Source: Pseudopyrenochaeta lycopersici (Eukaryota > Ascomycota > Dothideomycetes > Pleosporales > Pseudopyrenochaetaceae). From it: 64,000 nucleotides of DNA. This document shows, piece after piece, positions 57,035 to 64,000 of this stretch. Below the pieces are notes generated by a model. The model was not told where the DNA came from and did not search any database. It saw only the letters and a list, made by a program, of their open reading frames with translations. The stretch is from assembly GCA_003313425.1 (NCBI GenBank), contig NHZP01000004.1:1364001-1428000 (forward strand), written 5' to 3'. The position numbers and the translations under genes are program-made. Numbering within the stretch: the first letter of the stretch is position 1; the number at the start of each line of letters is the position of its first letter.

Positions 57035-59419
57035 CTACCCCCTTCGTCTGAACCTAAACCCAGTCTCCTCTTCATCACTATCGTCGTCCCTCCTACTGAC
57101 CCTTCCTCTCTTGCCAGCTGGCTGGCCCGGTGCAGCACCCCCAGAGACTCGCTTCTTCCCCCTTTGTGTTTGCGTCTGAGTATCATCAATCTGCGTCTCT
57201 ACAACCCTCTGCGTTCGTCCACTACTCCTTTGCGTCCTCTGCTCAACCACATTACCGTTATCAGGCTCACTATCCTCAACATTAATAACCTCCGGCTGTT
57301 GGGTTGTCCGCTTGCGTCTCGTGAAGCCCGGCTCAGGTTCGGAAGAGTCATCAATTTGATTGTGTCGGTTGTCCCGTGACCGAGAAGATGGTTCAACATC
57401 TTCGAGAAAGAAGGCATCGCCAACCCCAAATCCTTTCTTTGGCGGTGCTTCTTCTAGAGCGACAATGACTCTACGTGCTTGGAGGCCATGCTCTGCACCC
57501 CGTCGGCGGAATCTCTTAAAGTTCTTGCGGCCGTTCCACTCTGGGTTCCATCGCTTGCTATGCTCGCTGCCTTGGCTCTGAGCAGCGGCTCGGTTATCCC
57601 GAGGCAGAACGTCCATCTCTTCAATCGGCGCCAGATTCTTCATCTCAGCGATGTCGATACCTTCGAGTGCCTCTCGCAATGCCTCTTCATCCGCTTTGCG
57701 ACGATCTTCTTCCTCTTTGATACGGAGGCGTGTGTGTTCGCGAACATTAATATCCTTGTCTGCCTTCGCCTTCGCTCGCTGAAGTCTCTCAAGTGCCTCC
57801 GTACCTCTGCTCTTTGGCTGCTGGACAGGACCACCTGCTTCAGGCTCGGCAGCTGCTGAAGGTGCGCGGGTTGCTTCCCTTTGGCGCTTGAACTTTGCAG
57901 CAGTTGGGAAGAGTATGTCCATGTGCTCCTCTTTCTCAACCGTCTCGTGAACAGGTGACGGAGCGAATTGTGTTTGTGTGCTGGGGACATTGCGTACTCG
58001 TGACACGGCTTGTGACGCGACAGATTCTTGTACGTCTTCAATTTGCGTGCTTTCAGTTTTCTTCTTCTTTGGTGGTGGCTCATAATCATCAAAGCCAGTG
58101 AAGCGACTGATTTTCGGTCGTTGTACGCGCTTTCGCGGGTTGGGTTTCGCAGGCTCTTCCGCAGGCACTACACTCTCTTCTGGGGCTTGTGAAGGAGCCT
58201 TAGGTTGAGACATTGGAGTAGAATCGCGCATAGAACGTCGATTGCTCGAAGATTCTGGTGCGGAGATGGGAACATCAATCACTTCTGCTGGTGGTCTCTG
58301 GAGTGAAGCTCGATCCTTCGTGACAATCACGTCGAGGAACTCATTTTGCAGTACAGAACGCTGGTTCAGCGCTTGGTCAACTCCGGTAACGAAATTTGCC
58401 GCCCATGCTTCCATGGCATCGGGATAAGCGGGCAGGCGAACTGTTACCACAGGGAGTTTGTCGTTATTAGGCCTACTACGCTTCTTCTTCCCTGCCACGC
58501 TGTGTACATAATCAACATACTCTTGCACTGTCGTCTCGCCCGGTCGGACATCATAGAGCAGCGCTTTGCCACCACCGCCAGTAACCGGATCAAGTAAACT
58601 TGCATATTGGCCTTCGTTCAAGAAGATGAAAGTCAGCCCAGTGAATACCTCTGAACGCGAGGTGTCTGGCTCTAACATTTCTTGTGGTTGTGGAACAGGC
58701 TCTGCTCCTAAAGGTGGAATGTACTCTCTCTCTTTCGGCCACCACAAGTCATAGTCCTCTTCTAGCTTTGATGGCGCATAATTCCCCGCCTCGTCGACTG
58801 AGATCGTTGCAACATTCAATAAAACATCGAGGAATTCTCCAGTCACGATGTGTTTGCCTGCTGTAAGTCCTGACAGGACCTTGGGAAGATTTCGTTTCTG
58901 CGAGACGACGTGGGTGGTCTTATCGAATTGGAAATCGGTCGTGGTCTTGATATCCAGAGCATGTAGCTGTGCACTGCGGGCTTTCCCTTCCTTTGTCTCC
59001 TTCGATGCATATGTGAAGACCACTGGTCGCCATGCGATCTTAAACGGCGCATAGCCCTGGGCGAGCCTGATAGTGTGTTCTGTCCCCTTCAACGTCGTCT
59101 TATCATAGATAATCGATCCATCATCTGCTTTCTGGCTCTTCAGTATATCCTTTTCGTCAATCGTAGTGCCTTGTCGACAGCTGAGGTCGGTAATCTCGAT
59201 TTGTGACCTCGTATGGAGCTTCGTGCCACTTTCTGGCGGCGGTACGAGAACCTTCAGCATAACATGTTTCCTCGAGACGGCCTTGTTGTCAATCTTCCAT
59301 GTCTTGCTTCCCGTTCCATCATTGTCACCAGACTTTGTCCGGCCGAATAATTGTTGTGATCCTGGCCGCAGCCATACGCGCTTCCCTCCGAAGAGACTCT
59401 CGTGTTCAAGAAACCACAT
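57035..59419 (-). CDS. NBS1: DNA double-strand-break repair protein Nbs1 (nibrin/Xrs2)
   Basis: This is the regulatory subunit of the Mre11-Rad50-Nbs1 complex, which senses and processes double-strand breaks and activates ATM/Tel1. It is a single exon of 794 aa. The N-terminal FHA domain is about residues 1-125: MWFLEHESLFGGKRVWLRPG, QQLFGRTKSG, NKAVSRKHVMLKV with the phosphopeptide-binding Ser-Arg-x-His. Tandem BRCT-like domains follow (IAWRPVVFTYASKETKEGKA, FDKTTHVVSQKRNLPKVLSG, and FTGLTFIFLNEGQYASLLDP). The C-terminal half is disordered and charged, with a likely Mre11-binding segment near KNFKRFRRRG. It ends in an acidic-then-aromatic tail EEETGFRFRRRG, the form of the ATM/Tel1-binding motif. 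Domain order and length match fungal Nbs1. Confidence 0.93.
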   Translation of the reverse strand: MWFLEHESLFGGKRVWLRPGSQQLFGRTKSGDNDGTGSKTWKIDNKAVSRKHVMLKVLVPPPESGTKLHTRSQIEITDLSCRQGTTIDEKDILKSQKADDGSIIYDKTTLKGTEHTIRLAQGYAPFKIAWRPVVFTYASKETKEGKARSAQLHALDIKTTTDFQFDKTTHVVSQKRNLPKVLSGLTAGKHIVTGEFLDVLLNVATISVDEAGNYAPSKLEEDYDLWWPKEREYIPPLGAEPVPQPQEMLEPDTSRSEVFTGLTFIFLNEGQYASLLDPVTGGGGKALLYDVRPGETTVQEYVDYVHSVAGKKKRSRPNNDKLPVVTVRLPAYPDAMEAWAANFVTGVDQALNQRSVLQNEFLDVIVTKDRASLQRPPAEVIDVPISAPESSSNRRSMRDSTPMSQPKAPSQAPEESVVPAEEPAKPNPRKRVQRPKISRFTGFDDYEPPPKKKKTESTQIEDVQESVASQAVSRVRNVPSTQTQFAPSPVHETVEKEEHMDILFPTAAKFKRQREATRAPSAAAEPEAGGPVQQPKSRGTEALERLQRAKAKADKDINVREHTRLRIKEEEDRRKADEEALREALEGIDIAEMKNLAPIEEMDVLPRDNRAAAQSQGSEHSKRWNPEWNGRKNFKRFRRRGAEHGLQARRVIVALEEAPPKKGFGVGDAFFLEDVEPSSRSRDNRHNQIDDSSEPEPGFTRRKRTTQQPEVINVEDSEPDNGNVVEQRTQRSSGRTQRVVETQIDDTQTQTQRGKKRVSGGAAPGQPAGKRGRVSRRDDDSDEEETGFRFRRRG

Positions 59420-60027
59420 AGCAAATCGTAGGCGTCGGAGCGCACGGAAAATCGAAAGTCAGGGTTGTCTGCAGGCTATCACCATGGGTGCTGCAGAATT
59501 CGTAACATGATGGGCCGCACTGCATGCTCGAGCTCGATTTAAATGATGTTGGATGGATTCACGGCTCTAGGCTGAAGTGCGTCAATGCGTGGGGCTTGAA
59601 CGCGCTGTCATGTGAGTGGCTAGTGCATTAGCCAACGAGCGCCAGCGGGCCCCCAGTCAAGCAACACCAATATCAGTGTCCGTATTTGATTGACTGACAC
59701 ATGTAAGAAGAATAGCAGCTTCTATTTTTAAAGATTAGGCTTGTTATCAATGCCAATCTCCGAAATAACGGGTCGCATTCAAAACATTGTCTCCATACTG
59801 CTGCAGCAACCAAACCAGATGATGCATGTTTCCACCACTAGTCATGAGAGTGCCTCCAGTGATTACCGCAAAATGGCTGATCAAATGTCCACCCTATCGA
59901 GACCAAGACAAGAAGATGAAGTTCACATGTGCATTTGTAGGTTCTCAAAGCGAATGTTTATCTTCAAGATGATCTCATTTAATATCACTAACATTCCTTT
60001 AGTCCTGCTTGTTTTTCCTCAAACTTT
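59420..60027. other. NBS1 upstream and second AA9 3' flank
   Basis: No gene is supported. The 113-codon frame at 59741-60082 runs into the antisense of the AA9 gene and has no domain. Confidence 0.4.
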
Positions 60028-60840
60028 TCAACCCGACCAGACTGCAGGTCCTGGGGGAGTGTATGAAGTGGGAACAGGGTAGTAGATGTTGAGCTGAATG
60101 CCAGGGTCGCTCGCCTTGTAGGCACCTGGAAAGCTAACGAGAGGTCCTGGGTTACCACTGCCACCGTTCTGAACCTTCAACTGCGCGCAGGAGATGTAAA
60201 CTGCACAATGAGATTTAGTGACTGCTTTGGGATCTCTAGGATGCTGTAGCTTACACTGTGCGCCGCCGGAAGTGCTCGCGCCATGCAGGCCGATGTGCTC
60301 CACGCGGAAGAGATACTCGCCCGTAGGCAGGGACTTAGGGAGCGGGACGGTGACTTGCTGTTTGCCGTCCGATGCCCACGTCATGCTACCTGACGAAAAC
60401 GTGGCGCCCTGCGAGTAGATTTTAAACCACACATTACCGCTTCCATCAAATGTCGCTGCTGTCTTGCCAGCTGGTACCTTTGCCAGGTAAAATTGGAGGG
60501 GACCAGGGTGGGAAATCGAGGAGACTGCAGTGAAGCCGACTGTATCACCGGCGTTGACCGTGTAAGTCTGAGCCGCAGTGCCGGGAGCGAGCTCGTAGCA
60601 TCGGATGGCGCTTGAGGACACATCGGTCACGGGACCTACAAGATGTATTCATTAGTATTCAGTGTGATGCAAGGTGTTCACGTATGTGCTGCATTACGTA
60701 CCATTTGACTGATAGTTCGCAGTCTTGCGAACGTATGTCCATTGACCAGTTTTTTGGCCTCCGACAATGAGTTCAGGGAATGTGTAATGTGCGCTGGCCG
60801 TGCTGGCGACAGCGAGAAGAGCAACGAAGAGGGACTTCAT
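60028..60840 (-). CDS. AA9 lytic polysaccharide monooxygenase (second copy)
   Basis: This is a secreted copper-dependent polysaccharide oxygenase. Three exons (60840-60702, 60635-60255, 60200-60028) give 230 aa. The signal peptide MKSLFVALLAVASTASA is followed by HYTFPELIVGGQKTGQWTYV, leaving His1 as the copper brace. The second His is in VSSISHPGPLQFYLAKVP. The core continues with WASDGKQQVTVPLPKSLPTG and EYLFRVEHIGLHGASTSGGA, then splices into QFYISCAQLKVQNG. The end is VSFPGAYKASDPGIQLNI and YYPVPTSYTPPGPAVWSG. It is a bare catalytic domain with no linker or binding module. It differs clearly in the N-terminal half from the copy at 22 kb, so the two are distant paralogues and not a recent duplication. 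Confidence 0.94.
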
Positions 60841-61670
60841 CTTGAAGGACAGCCAAGGCTTTTCAAATGAGTGATGAAAGAGTGGCGGATGAAAACATGA
60901 GGCTCACGAACAGCGCCTCTATATACTCCTCCTCTAATCGTGGACTGTACTCGTCACACCATCAAGGGCCCCAATATGAGAGTACTATGCAACCCAGACT
61001 GAGTCGTGTGGTACTTCATCTTGCGTGCCCCGGACCTACCGGGAATCTTGCCACCAGTAACCGGTGGATAAAACGTCATGAGGCAATGCCGGGCATACAC
61101 GTCGCTGACTGGATCTAGTACTATTAATTCAAGAGAAACATATAAGTACTTAGATGAAATTGGTGATGGAGCTTGGTCATAATTGGCCAATAAGCCCTGT
61201 CGGTAGTCGAAACGCGTGACCCGGGACTTAGATTGCATTGTGGATTGTCGTGATCGTAGTAGATTGCCTTGCCCAGAGTTTAGTCATTCTTGAAGCGGAA
61301 CACGGAGGGAATCGCGATAGCCTGAGCAGTGAGGCTGGTGAATCTTGGTCGACGCGGCCAATACACAGATATATTGATTTGAATTGCGAAAGGACCATGG
61401 ACATAGACGTTGATGGACGGGAACAGGACGATGTGAAGAGGGTCAATGAAAGCTTATTCCCGTTACACTGAAGTGAGACCGCCTAGATGCATATTGATGA
61501 CATATAGTACAGTAAAGATATAGAAACAGGTACCTTTCGATCATACTATGAGTGACGACGATCATGAAACCGGAGACTTGGACCTCAACTCCGGCCTACA
61601 TGGCCACTGCGTGCACATACATGGATGTGCAAGGAAAAGAAGTTGGCCAAACTCGCGAACCGTATCGGGC
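60841..61670. other. Upstream of the second AA9 gene and 3' flank of COX10
   Basis: No gene is supported. Short frames around 61238-61560 have no domain. Confidence 0.4.
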
Positions 61671-63215
61671 TCACGCCTTACTTCTGCCTTCCACGACCGC
61701 TGTATGTTTCTGCGCTTCTTCTTCAAACTCGCCCACTTCATAGTATAGATCCTCGTCGTCGATTTCTGAGTATCCGAAGACACTTCGATACAGGCGTGTC
61801 CCCAGGCCCTTCTTCTGGGCCATTGCAAGTACCATCACAACTGGAAGATGCCAGACACTAGCCCAAAACAATGCCCTTGCAGTTCCTTTGTGTCCGTCCG
61901 CCTTCCAAAATTGCCATGCTTTTAGCGCCATCCAGCCATTGATAGCGCTGCTTGTGGCTATGAAGCTCCAATCTGTGACGCCGCAGTAAGACAAGCCTAT
62001 GCAGACGGGGAACATGAGAACTGCGTATCGCAGCGCGACGCGTCCATTCTGGGCGGGGTTCACCCATGCTAGCATACGGTACCCAGCGTTCTTGTACTCC
62101 TCGCGAATGGACCAGCTTAAGGCGTTGAAGTGTGGGAATTGCCATGCGAAGAGCAGGCCGGCACACAACCATCCGCCAGCGGAGCCCTCGCCGAACAGCA
62201 GCTCTTCCCATGTTCCGTCATGTGCATACTGGCTCGCCGCTGCTGTCCAGCCCATCAGCGGTGGGATGCCTCCAACTATTGCACCAACCCATGTGTTGAG
62301 CACAGACATCCGCTTCATCGGCGTGTATATGCCCGCGTAGAGAAGGATGTTTGCTGCGCCGAGGAAGGCAGTCGTGGGATTGACGCCATAGTACAGTGCA
62401 CCGACGCCTGCCACGCCGCAAGTGACGGCAAAGACAATTGCGCCCCGAGGGCTGATTAGCTTGCGCACAAGCGGGCGATTCCGTGTCCGGCTCATCTGAG
62501 CATCATACTTGGGCTCCATAAGCATGTTGAAAGCATTTGCAGACGCCGAACAAAGCGCGGTGCCAGAGGTGAGGAACAGCAGTGTGAGGGTGGAGAGCGA
62601 TGAGGTGGACGTTGCTGCAGGCGCAAGCAACTCGGGTACGGGGTACAATGAATACGCAGCAGTCGCAGTAAGGACTACAAGGAAGGAAAGTCGCGGCTTC
62701 GATAACGAGAGGTAGGTGGTGAAGACGCGCTTGAGTGACTTCTGTGGGAGACTTGACGATATGGTTGCCAGCTTTGACGACGCGTCTGGCGCAATAGGAT
62801 ATGATGTTTCTGCGTCTTCTGCTGCCTGCTCTTTTGCCTTCTTCCTCCGCCTATGTGGGAGCACCTCTTCCGGTGTAGCTGCTGTATCTTTGGCTGCTGC
62901 TTGCCCTATCCCCGGCCTGACAGCGGCAATTGAGCTCTGCAGTTCTCGCCTCGAGCTCCAGAAAGCCTCCTTCAGGATGGGGTTTGCCCGAAAATAATCT
63001 TTGCTGAAGGCGGTCCGGCTCTTGCCAGCAGCTACCGCAATCTGTTTATGCGACGGGATGGTAGTAAACGGGTGCCGCGCAGGTATTGGCGTCTTTGCGA
63101 GCTTTCGCCAGCATCGTGAGCAAACTGAATTTGCATCTCGAATCGATATTGGCCGCGAGACCGCCGGTCGAAGGCTCATGGCGACGTGGGATAGGCCTTC
63201 AACATGCCCACGCAT
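61671..63215 (-). CDS. COX10: Protoheme IX farnesyltransferase Cox10 (heme O synthase)
   Basis: This inner-membrane enzyme of mitochondria adds the farnesyl tail to heme B, making heme O for cytochrome c oxidase. It is a single exon of 514 aa from the ATG at 63215; a second in-frame ATG at 63179 (MSLRPAVSRPISIR) gives 502 aa and is equally likely. The N terminus is a basic presequence. The UbiA-type prenyltransferase core begins LSLSKPRLSFLVVLTATAAY. The Asp-rich prenyl-diphosphate motif lies in NAFNMLMEPKYDAQMSRTRN with RPL following. YTPMKRMSVLNTWVGAIVGG and IPPLMGWTAA form the second conserved block, then FAWQFPHFNALSWSIREEYK. About eight or nine membrane segments are expected. The acidic tail ends EEEAQKHTAVVEGRSKA. 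Confidence 0.95.
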   Translation of the reverse strand: MRGHVEGLSHVAMSLRPAVSRPISIRDANSVCSRCWRKLAKTPIPARHPFTTIPSHKQIAVAAGKSRTAFSKDYFRANPILKEAFWSSRRELQSSIAAVRPGIGQAAAKDTAATPEEVLPHRRRKKAKEQAAEDAETSYPIAPDASSKLATISSSLPQKSLKRVFTTYLSLSKPRLSFLVVLTATAAYSLYPVPELLAPAATSTSSLSTLTLLFLTSGTALCSASANAFNMLMEPKYDAQMSRTRNRPLVRKLISPRGAIVFAVTCGVAGVGALYYGVNPTTAFLGAANILLYAGIYTPMKRMSVLNTWVGAIVGGIPPLMGWTAAASQYAHDGTWEELLFGEGSAGGWLCAGLLFAWQFPHFNALSWSIREEYKNAGYRMLAWVNPAQNGRVALRYAVLMFPVCIGLSYCGVTDWSFIATSSAINGWMALKAWQFWKADGHKGTARALFWASVWHLPVVMVLAMAQKKGLGTRLYRSVFGYSEIDDEDLYYEVGEFEEEAQKHTAVVEGRSKA

Positions 63216-63730
63216 GAGGTGATACTTTTTGGATGCGACCCATGCCAAGCCGAGGCGGACCGACCATGCTCTGTCCAGTCAGGCGATGGATGTTACCACT
63301 AAGCATACAAGTCCCAACGTCAATACCCACTAAGCATAAGAGTACGTTCAATCCAATCAGGAAAACAGGATTCTCTTGCTTCTTCTGTGCTCGGCTGGAT
63401 TCCCTCAATAATCGATGGGTTAGCATGTCCATGCTGGGATGTATCATAAAGTCCGAGGCTGAGAACGATCATGTCCTGCAACTCAAGGCGCGCTCCGCGG
63501 TTCATGACGAGAATCAACTCCGTCGCCGAATAGAATGCAGCGAGAGGCTACGACGCAATGCAACCCGTCAGCAACCTGCCTTATAGGACCAATCGCACAA
63601 GGCTGATCATGGCCCCCAACATATGCACCACGAGCGGCTGTGTAAGCTGTAGGAAGGCTACAGCTCTCGATGTTGGCTAGAATACCTCACCTGTAATTAA
63701 CAAACTATCGTTCACATACTTCAGTCTGAG
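63216..63730. promoter_or_regulatory. Divergent promoter region of COX10 and the terminal STAND-type gene
   Basis: No gene is supported. CCACTAAGCATA occurs twice (63296-63307 and 63327-63338) as a direct repeat with a 31-bp period, about 80-120 bp upstream of COX10; a possible but unverified regulator site pair. Confidence 0.4.
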
Positions 63731-64000
63731 ATGGCAGAAGTCATCGGAATCATTGCGTCTACACTCACCATTGGTGCGAGTGCAGCCCAATTGTCCCTTG
63801 CCCTCTTCAGCGTGGCCCAGACACTCAAGAATGCCCCAGGAGAGATAGCCGATATAGCAGAAGAGATACATCTACTTTCTCACAGCTTTCAAACGCTTGC
63901 GGACATCCTGGACATCCATCGAAACCTTTGCAAACCTGCATTATTTCGAAATACCAAAGCCATCCTATGGCGATATGACCAAGTTGAGACTGAATTAAAG
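63731..64000 (+). CDS. PigL_N/Helo-like N-terminal domain protein, probable STAND-type receptor (5' part)
   Basis: The last 270 bases are one open frame beginning at ATG: MAEVIGIIASTLTIGASAAQ, LSLALFSVAQTLKNAPGEIA, DIAEEIHLLSHSFQTLADIL, continuing to the window edge without a stop. The N-terminal hydrophobic helix followed by an alpha-helical bundle with this wording is that of the fungal PigL_N/helo-like domain, usual at the N terminus of NACHT/NB-ARC-ankyrin, WD40 or TPR proteins linked to non-self recognition and regulated cell death. Everything after the first 90 residues is outside the window, so the downstream architecture is unknown. No intron is apparent yet. Confidence 0.75.
   Translation, partial: MAEVIGIIASTLTIGASAAQLSLALFSVAQTLKNAPGEIADIAEEIHLLSHSFQTLADILDIHRNLCKPALFRNTKAILWRYDQVETELK

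Noticed and set aside
1..64000. Secondary-metabolite cluster
   Set aside because: Redox enzymes and a transporter occur, but no polyketide synthase, NRPS, terpene cyclase or prenyl-indole synthase; COX10 is the only prenyltransferase and is respiratory.

Overview
The window is nuclear DNA of a filamentous ascomycete (Pezizomycotina). Genes are protein-coding, face both ways, lie 0.3-1.6 kb apart, and are cut by short GT-AG introns (mostly 45-80 bp) with CTAAC/CTGAC-like branch points. Two AA9 lytic polysaccharide monooxygenases, a PL4 rhamnogalacturonan lyase, a GH105 hydrolase and a PigL_N-type STAND protein fit a plant-associated mould. The protein flavour suggests Dothideomycetes/Pleosporales, but that is inference and no species is claimed. 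No rRNA, tRNA, CRISPR or intact transposon was seen.

Layout. 0-5 kb: 3' part of a PL4 rhamnogalacturonan lyase, a class II aldolase/adducin-domain protein, a doubtful open frame and a small Cys/acidic orphan. 6-17.6 kb: housekeeping genes, namely protein O-mannosyltransferase PMT1, splicing factor SF3A1/Prp21, the LYR protein ISD11, an orphan with a 9-nt first coding exon, and an M20D amidohydrolase. 18-23 kb: carbohydrate-use block with an allantoate-permease-family transporter divergent from a GH105 hydrolase, followed by an AA9 LPMO. 24.8-35.3 kb: HSP90 behind a clear heat-shock element, a Lys/Thr/Pro- then Gly-rich orphan, a mercaptopyruvate sulfurtransferase, APC11, a conserved orphan, a short-chain dehydrogenase and a flavin-reductase-like protein. 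35.7-43.9 kb: a Pif1-type helicase with a viroplasmin/RNase H1 N-terminal-like module, an Rrn9-domain Pol I factor, a metallophosphoesterase and an orphan. 43.9-47 kb is gene-poor. 47-59.4 kb: proteasome RPN2, mRNA 5'-triphosphatase CET1, pyruvate kinase, a mitofissin (ATG44/DUF1748) in four exons, and NBS1. 60-64 kb: a second AA9 LPMO, COX10, and the start of a PigL_N STAND-type gene that runs off the end.

Functional themes. The PL4 lyase and GH105 enzyme would act in sequence on rhamnogalacturonan I, and the permease beside GH105 carries tandem CreA-like sites in its promoter. Mitochondrial genes recur (ISD11, sulfurtransferase, mitofissin, COX10), as do genome-maintenance and expression genes (Pif1, NBS1, Rrn9, CET1, SF3A1). 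Exon models were joined by hand from reading frame, GT/AG signals and family conservation. Joined lengths are all multiples of three, but no alignment was run.
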